Part shown: positions 25,524 through 34,372 of the stretch, one piece after another
How positions within the stretch are numbered: position 1 is the first letter of the stretch
How the letters are laid out: every line of letters starts with the position of its first letter
DNA from: Janibacter sp. HTCC2649
GTDB taxonomy: Bacteria; Actinomycetota; Actinomycetes; Actinomycetales; Dermatophilaceae
NCBI RefSeq assembly: GCF_000152705.1
Contig: NZ_CH672413.1
Coordinates: 558,001-622,000 of the forward strand
DNA: 64,000 bases
Direction of reading: 5' to 3'
Program-made: the position numbers and the translations under genes
The notes under the pieces: model-generated
Databases searched by the model: none
What the model was told of the DNA's origin: nothing
The model's input: the letters and a program-made list of their open reading frames with translations, nothing else

Positions 25524-26018
25524 ATGGCACGCAAGGAACGCGGTGGCTCGGTGGGCACTCCGGCGACCGTTGCGCTGGGCAACGCCGGGATTGCGTATGC
25601 CGTCCGTGCCTATGAGCACGACCCCGCGGCGGAGTCCTTCGGGCTCGAAGCCGCCGAGGCGCTGGGCGTCGAACCAGGTCGGGTCCTCAAGACTCTCCTC
25701 GTCGACACCGGCGCAGGGCTGGCCGTGGGCGTCGTGCCGGTGGATCGCACGCTGGACCTCAAGGCGATGGCCAGTGCGCTGGGTGTCAAGAAGGTCGCCA
25801 TGGCCGATCCCGCTGCGGCAGAGCGCAGTTCGGGCTACGTCGTCGGCGGGATCTCCCCCATCGGACAGAAGCGGGCACTGCAGACGGTCGTGGACTCCTC
25901 CGCGCACGAACACGAAACCGTGCTCGTGTCCGGTGGGCGCCGAGGGTTGGATCTCGAGCTCTCGCCCAGCGACCTCGTCGCAGTCACACGCGCGAAGACG
26001 GGGCCGATCGCGAGATAG
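25524..26018 (+). CDS. ybaK: Cys-tRNA(Pro) deacylase, YbaK/EbsC family
   Basis: A 164-residue YbaK domain protein: FGLEAAEALGVEPGRVLKTLLVD (with the conserved Lys), VVPVDRTLDLKAMASALGVKKVAMADP, and GYVVGGISPIGQKRALQTVVD, the family block. It hydrolyses Cys-tRNA(Pro) formed by prolyl-tRNA synthetase mischarging. It starts 22 bp after the MFS stop and may be cotranscribed with it by read-through, though no functional link is evident. Its stop directly abuts the convergent gene at 26019. Confidence 0.92.
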   Translation: MARKERGGSVGTPATVALGNAGIAYAVRAYEHDPAAESFGLEAAEALGVEPGRVLKTLLVDTGAGLAVGVVPVDRTLDLKAMASALGVKKVAMADPAAAERSSGYVVGGISPIGQKRALQTVVDSSAHEHETVLVSGGRRGLDLELSPSDLVAVTRAKTGPIAR

Positions 26019-26438
26019 TCAGGACGCCATCCTCAGGTGGTCGGGCAGCTCTCGAACGAGGTTGTCCGTCGCGACGTAGGCACCGAGCAGCTCGATCTCG
26101 AGGTCCCGGCAGAGGTCGACCAGGACCTGGTGGCAGGCACGGTCCGTGTCGGTGAACAACGGGGACCCGGTGCGTCCGAGCGCCCCGATGATCGCCTGTG
26201 GTCGGGCTTCGGTCAGCAGTGCTCGCACCGGTATGGCCAGAGCTGGCGGGTCGGCCTCCCCCATCTCGGTGATGAGGACCGGTTGGACGATCCGGTGTGC
26301 GTCATCGAGCAGGACGATGGCGAAGCACCCGTCGAGGCGGTCGAAGTAGCCGACGAACAGGTCGACCACGTCGGCGCGCAGATCGGGGTCATCGAGTGAG
26401 AGGTCGCGCAGGTCATGGGGCAGGTCTTCGAAGGTCAT
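26019..26438 (-). CDS. Hypothetical protein (139 aa)
   Basis: I do not recognise this family. The protein is acidic and begins MTFEDLPHDLRDLSLDDPDLRADVVDLFVGY; it contains CFAIVLLDDAHRIVQPVLI, a beta-strand pair, and ends LVRELPDHLRMAS. It has the look of a soluble alpha/beta domain found in small actinobacterial conserved hypotheticals; segment CHQVLVDLCRDLEIELLGAYVATD alternates hydrophobic strand and helix. Codon use matches neighbours. Start ATG 26438. It sits between ybaK (convergent, zero gap) and the Lrp-type regulator (61 bp upstream, same strand). Confidence 0.65.
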   Translation of the reverse strand: MTFEDLPHDLRDLSLDDPDLRADVVDLFVGYFDRLDGCFAIVLLDDAHRIVQPVLITEMGEADPPALAIPVRALLTEARPQAIIGALGRTGSPLFTDTDRACHQVLVDLCRDLEIELLGAYVATDNLVRELPDHLRMAS

Positions 26439-26499
26439 GCCGGGATCGTGCCGGAGATCGCGATGACGGCCGCCGGGTTTTCCACAGCGGAGCGGGGGC

Positions 26500-26922
26500 C
26501 TACTCCCAGGGAGTGGAGAGAACGACCGTGGTCTTGGTGGAGACGTTGGCCGCGGCGCGAATGCGCGCAAGCAGCTCTTCGAGCTCGAGGGGTGTGGCGA
26601 CCCGGACCTTGAGGATGTAGTTCATGTCGCCCGCGACGGAGTGGCACTCCTCGATCGCGGGGATGTCGCGCAGGTGATCGGGGATGTCGTCCGGTGCCGC
26701 GGGGTCGAGCGGCGTGATCGAGATGAACGACGTGATGGCCACCCCGACGGCGGCGTGGTCGACCCGGGCGGTGTAGCCCTTGATGACGCCGCGCTTCTCG
26801 AGGCGGCGAACGCGCTGGTGCACAGCGGAGGTTGACATGCCGAGGGCGCGTCCGAGGTCGGTGTAGCTCATGCGCCCATCGGTCGAGAGCTGCTCCACGA
26901 TCTTGCGGTCAAGGTCCTCCAC
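26500..26922 (-). CDS. Lrp/AsnC-family transcriptional regulator
   Basis: A 140-residue feast/famine regulator: N-terminal helix-turn-helix (DRKIVEQLSTDGRMSYTDLGRALGMSTSAVHQRVRRLEKRG) shown here in shorter pieces as DGRMSYTDLGRALGMS and VHQRVRRLEKRGVI, then a C-terminal RAM (ligand) domain with CHSVAGDMNYILKVRV and TKTTVVLSTPWE. Such proteins sense amino acids, often Lys, Leu or Asn. The lysine cluster 4 kb away with an AT-rich palindrome is a possible target (inferred). GTG 26922 was chosen over upstream codons because the conserved domain begins immediately. Confidence 0.9.
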   Translation of the reverse strand: MEDLDRKIVEQLSTDGRMSYTDLGRALGMSTSAVHQRVRRLEKRGVIKGYTARVDHAAVGVAITSFISITPLDPAAPDDIPDHLRDIPAIEECHSVAGDMNYILKVRVATPLELEELLARIRAAANVSTKTTVVLSTPWE

Positions 26923-26961
26923 GTCGCCAACAGTAGTCACAACAGGGCACGATGCTCTGTC

Positions 26962-27321
26962 ATGACCACAACAGCCGAGACGCGTCGCCGCCCGCGCGGA
27001 TCCCTCGTCGTCCTCATCGTCCTGGTGGCTCTGTGGGCAGCGTGGCTCCTCTGGTTCACGACGGCACCGGACACGAATCCTGGCGGGCAGTGCTCCGGGC
27101 TCGGTTTCGGGTGCACGCTCACCCCTCATGACCTCGCTGCTTTCGCGGGCGCCATCGTCGTGGCCCCACTGAGTGCCTTGGTCGTGGCCGTGACTCTCGT
27201 CGTGCGGGTTGTGCGGATCGGACGAGGTTCGCCGAGGACGACTTGGGACGTCCTCCTGGGCGCCCTGTTGCTCCTCGTGGGCGTGCTCTGGTTGATCGGC
27301 ACCGTCGCCGGCTCGTTCTGA
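26962..27321 (+). CDS. Small membrane protein, hypothetical
   Basis: A 119-residue protein with three probable membrane helices: residues 14-33 (LVVLIVLVALWAAWLLWF), 57-80 (AAFAGAIVVAPLSALVVAVT) and 96-115 (LLGALLLLVGVLWLIGTV). Between the first two is a Cys pair (GQCSGLGFGC) likely on the outside and able to form a disulfide. No family is recognised. It is divergent from the Lrp gene (39 bp between starts), and ends 37 bp before the exonuclease gene on the same strand. Confidence 0.7.
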   Translation: MTTTAETRRRPRGSLVVLIVLVALWAAWLLWFTTAPDTNPGGQCSGLGFGCTLTPHDLAAFAGAIVVAPLSALVVAVTLVVRVVRIGRGSPRTTWDVLLGALLLLVGVLWLIGTVAGSF

Positions 27322-27358
27322 GGCAGAGTGTCACGGTGGCGCAACTAGGGTGACGGGC

Positions 27359-28360
27359 ATGACTTCGGAACGGCTGCTGCTCCTGGACTCCGCCTCGCTC
27401 TACTTCCGTGCCTTCTTCGGAGTGCCGGACCAGCGATCCTCGTCCGACGAGCCGCCAACCAACGCGCTGCGTGGGTTCCTCGACATGATCGCGACGCTCA
27501 CCACCGCTCACCAGCCGACGCATCTCGTCGCCTGTTGGGACAACGACTGGCGCCCCCAGTTCCGGGTCGACCTCATCCCGAGCTACAAGGCCCACCGGGT
27601 CGGTGAGCCGGTTGGCTCGGCCAAGAACTCCGTCAACGTCGCCGCAGGCGCCGTTCCCGACCAGGCGCACCCAGCCTCTGCCGACACGGCCATCGAAGAG
27701 TTGCCCGACGACCTGTCGCCCCAGGTTCCTTTGATCGCTGACGCGTTGGCGGCGCTCGGTATCGCTCGCTTGGGCGCCGACGGGTTCGAGGCCGACGACG
27801 TCATCGGCACCCTCGTCGAACGGCACCGCGGATCGATGGCCATCGACGTCGTCACCGGCGACCGCGACCTGCTGCAGCTCATCGACGACGCCAACTCGGT
27901 GCGCGTGCTGTACACCGGCAAAGGCGGTGTGCGAGAGCCGGATCAGGGCACTCAGGCGTACCTGCAGGAGAAGTACGCAGTGCCCAACGGCGACGCCTAC
28001 CTGGACATGTCGATCCTGCGCGGGGACACCAGCGACGGCCTTCCGGGGGTCAAGGGCATCGGCGACAAGACAGCGGCCCAGCTCATCGCGGCATACGGAT
28101 CGTTGGAAGGACTGCGCAAGGCGGTCGCTGACGGGGACCCGGCCATCAAGGGTGCCCGACGGGCCAACCTCGAGGCGGCTGCGGCATACCTCGATGTCGC
28201 ACCGCGGGTGGTGCGCGTTGCACGCGACGCTCCGGTCGCCGACACCGACATCTCGCTGCCGACCAAGGTCGCGGACACGCGCCTGCTGAGCCTGCTGGCG
28301 TCGACCTACGGCATCACGAACCCCATCAACCGCGTCCTCGGGGCTCTCCAGATTCCCTGA
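27359..28360 (+). CDS. 5'-3' exonuclease (FEN-like, PolI 5'-nuclease domain homologue)
   Basis: A 333-residue stand-alone 5' nuclease. Metal-binding Asp clusters are seen in LLLDSASLYFRAF, ACWDNDWRPQFR, GFEADDVIGTL and VVTGDRDLLQLI; the helix-hairpin-helix is in LPGVKGIGDKTAAQLIAAYGS. It lacks the polymerase domain, so it is a separate flap/RNA-primer nuclease as in other actinobacteria. The ATG at 27359 has AGGGTG 7 bp upstream; GTG at 27350 would add three residues. An insertion near residues 75-110 (VNVAAGAVPDQAHPASADTA) is Ala-rich and probably a loop. A 22-bp-arm hairpin follows its stop. Confidence 0.92.
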   Translation: MTSERLLLLDSASLYFRAFFGVPDQRSSSDEPPTNALRGFLDMIATLTTAHQPTHLVACWDNDWRPQFRVDLIPSYKAHRVGEPVGSAKNSVNVAAGAVPDQAHPASADTAIEELPDDLSPQVPLIADALAALGIARLGADGFEADDVIGTLVERHRGSMAIDVVTGDRDLLQLIDDANSVRVLYTGKGGVREPDQGTQAYLQEKYAVPNGDAYLDMSILRGDTSDGLPGVKGIGDKTAAQLIAAYGSLEGLRKAVADGDPAIKGARRANLEAAAAYLDVAPRVVRVARDAPVADTDISLPTKVADTRLLSLLASTYGITNPINRVLGALQIP

Positions 28361-28364
28361 GAAC

Positions 28365-28429
28365 CGTCTTCGTGCCCCTGACGGACATGAGGAGTGCAGC
28401 GACGAGCGTCCGTCAGGGGCACGAAGACG
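28365..28429. terminator. Long-armed hairpin between the exonuclease gene and helY
   Basis: Perfect 22-bp inverted repeat (28365-28386 and 28408-28429) with a 21-nt loop. It begins 4 bp after the exonuclease stop and ends 11 bp before the helY stop, so it serves two convergent genes. Only a short A run (GAAAAGG) follows on the plus strand, and there is no U-tract. Confidence 0.8.
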
Positions 28430-28440
28430 AAAAGGGTGCC

Positions 28441-31311
28441 TCAGTCGAGGCGGTCCGCCGACACGACTCCGCGCCGGACGCCGTCGATCGCCTTGCGGGC
28501 CGTGCGTCGCAGCTCGGTGTCGGGTGCGGCATCAGCGATCTGGCCGAGCAGGTCGACGATCTGCTTGCACCGTCGCACGAAGTCACCGGCAGCCATCTCC
28601 TGGCCGCGCAGCACGGCGTCAAGCCGTTCGCCGCTCGCCCAGCGGTGGACCATCCAGGCCATCCCGCCGTCGGGGACGGCGGTGACCTCGAGACCATGAT
28701 CGCCCTCGAGGTCGTCCAGCTCGCTCCACCGGCGCTGCATCTCGGTGATGGCGGCGGCGACGTCTTCGTTGGGCATGCGTGGTGACGGGTCGGCCTGTTC
28801 GTGGCGGGGCTCGTGGACGAGGGTGGAGACACACGCCGCCAGACCCGGTGCGTCGAGGCGCATCCACACGTCGTGGCGCAGGCACTCGGCGGCGAGCAGG
28901 TCGCGCTCGGTGTAGAGGCGTCGCAGCCGCTCCCCACGCTCCGTGACGACATCGTCCTCGAGATAGCCGAGCTGGGTCAGGACGACGCAGATGCGGTCGA
29001 ACGTGCGCGCCACCGAGTTGGTGCGGCCCTCGACCTTGCGCTTCAGCCCCGAGGTCTCACGCTTGAGCCGGTGCCACCGTTCGGCCCACCGTGCGTGGTC
29101 CTCGCGCTCGGGGCACTGGTGGCAGGGGTGGGCCTTGAGTTCGGCGCGCAGGTAGGCAATGCGGTCGTTCTCCTGGGCAGCTTCCTGTGCCACCTCCTTG
29201 GCCCTCATCGGTGGCGGGTCGTGGGGCACGGCGATGCGCATCGAGGTCGCGAGGTCGCGGCGCGCCTTCGGCGACTTGGGGTTGAAGTGCTTGGGGACGA
29301 CGATCGATGCAGCGGCCGACACGGGCACCGGGACGTCGACGAGAGTGAGCCGGCGGAACTGCCGATCCTCGGTCACGACACCCGGGCCACTGGGCGCGCC
29401 CTTTCCGGACCGGGCGGTCTGCACGACGACGGCCCAGCCGGAGCGGCGACCGGCAGGCACCTTGATGATGTCGCCCATCCTGAGGTTCTCGAGGCTGACC
29501 GCGGCCTCGGCCTTGCGACCGGCAGAGCGCTTGCGCACGCCATCCTTCTCGGCATCGGCGATGGCCCGCCTCAGCTCGGCGTACTCGCGGAAGTCGCCGA
29601 GGTGGCAGTGCATCGACTCGGCGTAGCCCTCGAGGGCCTCGTCGTTCCGGCGGACCTTGGTCGCGAGCCCGACGACTGCACGATCGGCCTGGAACTGGGC
29701 GAACGACGTCTCGAGGATGTCGCGGGCCACCTGACGCCCCACCTGGGCGACGAGGTTGACCGCCATGTTGTAGGTCGGCTTGAAGCTCGACCGCAACGGG
29801 TAGGTGCGGGTCGAGGCAAGACCACCCACGGCCAGCGGGTCGAGGCCCCGGCTCCACTGCACGACGGCGTGGCCCTCGATGTCGATGCCGCGTCGGCCGG
29901 CGCGACCCGTGAGCTGGGTGTACTCGGCCGGGGTGATGTCGGCGTGGGTCTCGCCGTTGAACTTCACGAGCTTCTCGAGCACGACCGTCCGGGCCGGCAT
30001 GTTGATCCCGAGGGCCAGGGTCTCGGTGGCGAACACCGCACGGATGCGGCCACCGGTGAACAGCTCCTCGACGATCTCGCGGAACAACGGCAGCATGCCG
30101 GCGTGGTGGCAGGCGAAGCCGCGCGAGAGCCCCTCGACGAAGTCGTAGTAGCCCAGGATCCCGAGGTCCTCCTCGGCCAGGGACCCCATGCGTTCCTCGA
30201 CGTGCCGCCGGATCTGCTCACCCTCGCGCTGCGGGATGAGTCGGGTGTCGGACGACAGCAGCTGACCGACGGCGCCCTCGCACCCCATGCGACTGAAGAT
30301 GAAGGTGATCGCGGGCAGGAGCCCGTCGCGGTCGAGCTGGGCGATGACCTCGGCCCGCGTGGCTCCCCCACCGGGGCGAGCGCCCCGGGTGAAGCCACGA
30401 TCTGCGCGCCCGGCCGACGCACCGGAAACGGCGACCGATCCACCTCGTCCGGGGCCGCGTCCGTGATCACGACTGACCCCGCGACCGCCGCCACGCCCTC
30501 CGTCGCGGCCCTGGTCGCGCGGGCGCTCGGGCCCACGGCCCTTGTCGCGCGTGCTCCCCCGCACCCAGCCGTCGGCGCGCTGCTGCTCGGCGCCCCGGAT
30601 GGCCTGGATGAGGTCTGGGCTGACCCGAGCTGACGCCCCGTCGGCGTCCGGCTCGGACGTCCCCTCGACGAAGAGGTCGAACATCGAGTTGCCGACGAGC
30701 ATGTGCTGCCACAGCGGAACGGGTCGGTGCTCGGAGACGACGACCGCATGGTTGCCACGCACCTCGGCGAGCCAGTCGCCGAACTCCTCGGCGTTGCTCA
30801 CGGTGGCCGACAGCGAGATGACCTGCACCGACTCGGGCAGGTGGATGATGACCTCTTCCCAGACCGCACCGCGGAAGCGGTCGGCGAGGTAGTGCACCTC
30901 GTCCATGACGACGAAGCCGAGTCCCTGCAAGGTGGACGACCCGGCATACACCATGTTGCGCAGCACCTCGGTGGTCATGACGACCACGGGAGCCTCGCCG
31001 TTGACCGACGAGTCACCGGTGAGCAGACCGACCTTGTCGACGCCGTGGACCGCGACGAGGTCGTGGTACTTCTGGTTCGACAGCGCCTTGATGGGCGTCG
31101 TGTAGAACGCCTTGCGTCCCGTGGCCAGCGCCATGTGCACGGCGAACTCGCCGACGATGGTCTTGCCCGCACCCGTGGGTGCCGCGACGAGCACTCCCTG
31201 ACCGCGTTCGACCGCCTCGCACCCCTGCACCTGGAAGTCGTCCAGCGGGAAGTTCAGTGAGGCCACGAACGCGGTCAGGTGTGACGTGGACTCAGTCGTT
31301 GGCCCGCTCAT
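28441..31311 (-). CDS. helY: Ski2/Mtr4-like DEVH-box RNA helicase
   Basis: A 956-residue superfamily 2 helicase. Motif I is AAPTGAGKTIVGEF (about 43-56), motif II MDEVHYLAD, motif III SLSATVSN, motif VI QLTGRAGRRGID, then a helical/ratchet and arch-like region ending near the C-terminus (DSP1-like, LKRKVEGR...). Between the two RecA domains is a 90-residue insertion of low complexity rich in Arg and Gly (RGST RDKGRG, GRGGGRG, DHGRGPGRGG), about residues 250-340. It matches HelY of M. tuberculosis (Rv2092c), which also lies next to tatC; HelY is thought to act in RNA metabolism or DNA repair. First residue ATG 31311. Confidence 0.93.
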   Translation of the reverse strand: MSGPTTESTSHLTAFVASLNFPLDDFQVQGCEAVERGQGVLVAAPTGAGKTIVGEFAVHMALATGRKAFYTTPIKALSNQKYHDLVAVHGVDKVGLLTGDSSVNGEAPVVVMTTEVLRNMVYAGSSTLQGLGFVVMDEVHYLADRFRGAVWEEVIIHLPESVQVISLSATVSNAEEFGDWLAEVRGNHAVVVSEHRPVPLWQHMLVGNSMFDLFVEGTSEPDADGASARVSPDLIQAIRGAEQQRADGWVRGSTRDKGRGPERPRDQGRDGGRGGGRGVSRDHGRGPGRGGSVAVSGASAGRADRGFTRGARPGGGATRAEVIAQLDRDGLLPAITFIFSRMGCEGAVGQLLSSDTRLIPQREGEQIRRHVEERMGSLAEEDLGILGYYDFVEGLSRGFACHHAGMLPLFREIVEELFTGGRIRAVFATETLALGINMPARTVVLEKLVKFNGETHADITPAEYTQLTGRAGRRGIDIEGHAVVQWSRGLDPLAVGGLASTRTYPLRSSFKPTYNMAVNLVAQVGRQVARDILETSFAQFQADRAVVGLATKVRRNDEALEGYAESMHCHLGDFREYAELRRAIADAEKDGVRKRSAGRKAEAAVSLENLRMGDIIKVPAGRRSGWAVVVQTARSGKGAPSGPGVVTEDRQFRRLTLVDVPVPVSAAASIVVPKHFNPKSPKARRDLATSMRIAVPHDPPPMRAKEVAQEAAQENDRIAYLRAELKAHPCHQCPEREDHARWAERWHRLKRETSGLKRKVEGRTNSVARTFDRICVVLTQLGYLEDDVVTERGERLRRLYTERDLLAAECLRHDVWMRLDAPGLAACVSTLVHEPRHEQADPSPRMPNEDVAAAITEMQRRWSELDDLEGDHGLEVTAVPDGGMAWMVHRWASGERLDAVLRGQEMAAGDFVRRCKQIVDLLGQIADAAPDTELRRTARKAIDGVRRGVVSADRLD

Positions 31312-31321
31312 AGCCGTCAGG

Positions 31322-32221
31322 CTACGTCAGGACGGTGACCGCTCCCGGGACGACCTCGCACTCGAGCGGCAGCGGTTCGAACCGCTCCCCGTCGGCGTAC
31401 GACACGATGCCCTTGGCTTCCAGCCGGACGTGCTTGCCACGAATGATCTCGACCGCGGGGTGGCTCACGTGCTGGCCCTTGAAGACCTTGGGGAAAACGC
31501 GCAACAACGTGGGGATCGAGACCTCGTGGAGGATGAGGACGTCGAGGAGGCCGTCGTCGAACTGGGCGTTCGGGACGATTTTCATACCGCCTCCGTATGC
31601 CGGTCCGTTGGCGACCGCGACCAGCATCGCCTTGGTCTCGTGGCGGACTCCGTCCACCTCGACGACGTAGGGAATGGGCTTGAAGACGCCGAGCTCGCGC
31701 GCGATGGCGAGGTTGTAGCGCATCTGACCCTTGGGCCACTGCCAGCCGTTGGCGCGCTCGTTGACGACGGCGTCGAAACCGGCGGCCAGGACACCGGCGA
31801 ACCAGCGCTCCTCACCGTGCGGCGTCACGTGGCGGACGGCATCGATCCGGCGGGTGGCTCCGTGGGTGATGCGCTCGACTGCCTTGGCCGCGTCGCGCAC
31901 GGGGAGTCCGAGCTCACGGGCGTTGTCGTTGCCCGTGCCGGCGGCGATGATGCCGAGAGGCATGTCGGTCCCGGCGACGAGGTTCACACCGAGGTGCACC
32001 ATGCCATCGCCACCGGCGACGACGATGCAGTCGATGCTGCGGTCGGCGATGGCGGCCCGGCCGCGCTCCACCGCATGGGCGCCGTCCATCGCGGACAGGT
32101 CGACGATCTCGTGTCCCGTGGCGGCCAGGAGCGAGGCAGCCTCGCGACCGATGCGGGCGCCGGTGTTCTTGCCAGCCGTCGGGTTGATGACCAACCCGAT
32201 GCGCTGACGGTGCTCACTCAC
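31322..32221 (-). CDS. Diacylglycerol kinase-like lipid kinase
   Basis: A 299-residue DAGK-catalytic-domain protein: GLVINPTAGKNTG at the N-terminus, VVAGGDGMVHLG (nucleotide-binding GGDG), GIIAAGTGNDNAREL, and a C-terminal beta-sandwich with ANGPAYGGGMKIVPNAQFDDGLLDV. It phosphorylates a lipid (diacylglycerol or a related one, such as a precursor of lipoglycan) at the membrane. GTG 32221 overlaps the tatC stop by 4 bp, so it is the third gene of the tatA-tatC-kinase unit and probably coupled to helY, which follows after 10 bp. Confidence 0.9.
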   Translation of the reverse strand: MSEHRQRIGLVINPTAGKNTGARIGREAASLLAATGHEIVDLSAMDGAHAVERGRAAIADRSIDCIVVAGGDGMVHLGVNLVAGTDMPLGIIAAGTGNDNARELGLPVRDAAKAVERITHGATRRIDAVRHVTPHGEERWFAGVLAAGFDAVVNERANGWQWPKGQMRYNLAIARELGVFKPIPYVVEVDGVRHETKAMLVAVANGPAYGGGMKIVPNAQFDDGLLDVLILHEVSIPTLLRVFPKVFKGQHVSHPAVEIIRGKHVRLEAKGIVSYADGERFEPLPLECEVVPGAVTVLT

Positions 32222-33057
32222 AGCGCGGAGGCCTCGTCGTCGGACGTCTCGAGCCAGTCTGGTCGGTCCTTGGCACGACGCCGATCGATGAGTCGGGCGA
32301 CTCCGTAGGCCATGAAGTACAGGAGCATCAGCGGGGCCGCGAGCAGGAACATCGTCATCGGGTCCGCAGTCGGCGTGGCCACCGCGGCAAAGACGAAGAT
32401 CAGCACGACCGCCACGCGCCATCCGCGGATCATCTTGTCGGCGGAGAGGATCCCCACGGCGTTGAAGGCCACGAGGAAGACCGGGAAGAGGAACCCGCCA
32501 CCGAAGACGAGGATGAATCGGGTGACGAACGAGAAGTACGCCGACACCTGCTGGATGTTTGAGGTCCCCTCGGGCGAGAAGCCGTAGAGCAGCTGGAGCG
32601 ACTGCGGCAGCACGATGTAGCCCAGCCAGCACCCACCCAGGAAGAGCGGCACGGTCGCGGCGATGAACGCCAGCGAGATCCGCTTCTCCTTCTTCGTGAG
32701 TCCCGGGACGATGAACGCCCAGACTTGGTACAGCCACACCGGGCTCGATGCGATGACGCCGACGAAGACCGACAACGTGATCAAGTTCGAGAACGCGGAC
32801 GTCGCCTCACCGAAGTTGAGGCTGATGTCGCTCTGCGGGTTGGCGACCTTGTAGTCGTTGAAGGGCGCCGAGAGGAAGTTGAAGATCCGTTCGTAGTTCA
32901 GTCCGGCCGCAACGGCAGCAACGACCACCGTGCCGGCAGCAATGAGCACCCGTCGCCGAAACTCGCGCAGGTGGTCGCCGAGCGACATCCTGCCTTCGGG
33001 GTCGCGCTCACGCCGCTTGGGCAGGTGAGGCCGACCGGGTCTCGCAACTCGGGGCAT
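32218..33057 (-). CDS. tatC: Sec-independent protein translocase TatC
   Basis: A 279-residue TatC with six membrane segments. Family signatures are MSLGDHLREFRRRV at the start of helix 1 (about residue 24, with the signal-binding HLxExRxR-like block), PVWLYQVWAFIVPGLTKKEK, and FLFPVFLVAFNAVGIL. It is the receptor for twin-arginine signal peptides. An N-terminal basic extension (residues 1-23) is present; an alternative start at the internal Met24 (MSLGDHL) is possible. It follows tatA with a 12-bp gap and overlaps the lipid kinase. Confidence 0.95.
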   Translation of the reverse strand: MPRVARPGRPHLPKRRERDPEGRMSLGDHLREFRRRVLIAAGTVVVAAVAAGLNYERIFNFLSAPFNDYKVANPQSDISLNFGEATSAFSNLITLSVFVGVIASSPVWLYQVWAFIVPGLTKKEKRISLAFIAATVPLFLGGCWLGYIVLPQSLQLLYGFSPEGTSNIQQVSAYFSFVTRFILVFGGGFLFPVFLVAFNAVGILSADKMIRGWRVAVVLIFVFAAVATPTADPMTMFLLAAPLMLLYFMAYGVARLIDRRRAKDRPDWLETSDDEASAL

Positions 33058-33069
33058 CGAAGAGATGGG

Positions 33070-33366
33070 TCAGACAGTGGTGCCGGAGGTCGGACCGGAC
33101 TGGTTGTCCGTCCGGGGGGCCGTCTCGTCGATGGGCGATGCGGGCCGCGGGGCAGGACCATCGGTCTCGCGACGAAGGGTCTCGCCCGGGACGGTCTCGG
33201 ACGGCTTCTTGTCCTTGCCGTCGTTCTTCATCTCCTCGACCTCGGACTTGAACACCCGAGCCGAGCGGCCGAGGCTGCGTGCCGCGTCGGGCAGGCGCTT
33301 CCATCCGAAGATGACGATGAGAAGCACGGCGATGACGATGATCTCGGGGGCGCCAATGTTGCGCAT
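33070..33366 (-). CDS. tatA: Sec-independent protein translocase TatA
   Basis: A 98-residue TatA: one N-terminal membrane helix ([13 protein letters not shown]), the [22 protein letters not shown] hinge and amphipathic helix seen as [13 protein letters not shown], and a long charged cytosolic tail rich in Pro, Glu and Thr. TatA oligomers form the Tat translocation path. It is the first gene of the tat operon, preceded at 34 bp by pafC on the same strand; the order pafB-pafC-tatA-tatC-helY is conserved in actinobacteria. Confidence 0.95.
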   Translation of the reverse strand: MRNIGAPEIIVIAVLLIVIFGWKRLPDAARSLGRSARVFKSEVEEMKNDGKDKKPSETVPGETLRRETDGPAPRPASPIDETAPRTDNQSGPTSGTTV

Positions 33367-33400
33367 GAGGGTGTGCCTTCTTCCAGTGTGAGGTCGTTGG

Positions 33401-34372
33401 TCAGTCTACGTCTTGGGTCTGTGGATCGAGCGCTGCGTGCGCTCTCGCGGCTATGCGTTCGCTGAGATCTTCCGGTGCAACGACCACCGCGTGGCCGCCC
33501 ATCCGCAGAACGAGACGCTCGATCCAAGCCGTGTCGGCCGTGCGCAGCGTGATGGTGCGCGACCCGTCCTTGGCATCCCAGGAGGATTCCACCGGGTAGT
33601 AGTCGCTCACCCAGAGGGCGCCGGGCAGCAGTCGAACCGTCACCAGGAGGTCGTCCTCGGCAGGGCTGAAGATGCTCTCACCGAGCTCGCGCGGCGCCAG
33701 GCCCTCGGGCGGTGTCCCGTCCTGGTCGAGGACGGTGAGGTTCTCGACGCGGTCGAGCCGGAAGACGCGAATCCCCTCGGCGCGGTGGCAGTAGCCCTCG
33801 AGGTACCAGTGCCCGTCAGCGGCGATCACCCGCATGGGGTCGACGTCGCGCTCGGTCGACTCGTCGCGCCCGGGCACGTGATAGGTCAGGTGGAGGCGGC
33901 GCTGGTTCCTGACGCCCTCGCGGGCACCAGCCAGCGTGGCGTCATCGACGCGCTCTCCCGCAAGATCCACGGAGACCCGCGCAGCGGCCTCGGCAGCGGT
34001 CCCCGATGCGGTCTCGAGCTTGGCCAGGGCCCGCTCGATGGCATCGCGCTCGGTGAGGCCCGGGACGTCAAGGAGGGTGCGCAACCCGACGATGAGCGTC
34101 ACGGCCTCGTCCACGCCGAGCCGGAGGGGCCGCGAGATCGTGTCGGCATTGCCCACGAAGACCCGACCCTCCTCCCAGTCGGCCTCGATGAGCTCGTCGG
34201 GCATCTGCCCGTAGCCACACAGGAAGAGCAGGTTGAGGTCGGACTCGAGCTGCTCGACGCTCACGTCGAGGCCGCGCGCAGCCTCCTCGAGCTCGATGCC
34301 CTGGCGGTTGACGAGCCACGGCACCATCGTCAGGAGCCGGGCGAGCCGGTTGGTTGCGGTCTCGGTGGCCAT
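33401..34372 (-). CDS. pafC: PafC, WYL-domain transcriptional regulator subunit
   Basis: A 323-residue protein with an N-terminal winged helix ([20 protein letters not shown]), a central WYL domain ([32 protein letters not shown]) seen as [11 protein letters not shown] and RVFRLDRV, and a C-terminal WCX extension. With PafB it forms the PafBC activator of the LexA-independent DNA-damage response, which senses single-stranded DNA. Its ATG at 34372 overlaps the pafB stop (TGATG), so the subunits are coupled. Confidence 0.93.
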   Translation of the reverse strand: MATETATNRLARLLTMVPWLVNRQGIELEEAARGLDVSVEQLESDLNLLFLCGYGQMPDELIEADWEEGRVFVGNADTISRPLRLGVDEAVTLIVGLRTLLDVPGLTERDAIERALAKLETASGTAAEAAARVSVDLAGERVDDATLAGAREGVRNQRRLHLTYHVPGRDESTERDVDPMRVIAADGHWYLEGYCHRAEGIRVFRLDRVENLTVLDQDGTPPEGLAPRELGESIFSPAEDDLLVTVRLLPGALWVSDYYPVESSWDAKDGSRTITLRTADTAWIERLVLRMGGHAVVVAPEDLSERIAARAHAALDPQTQDVD

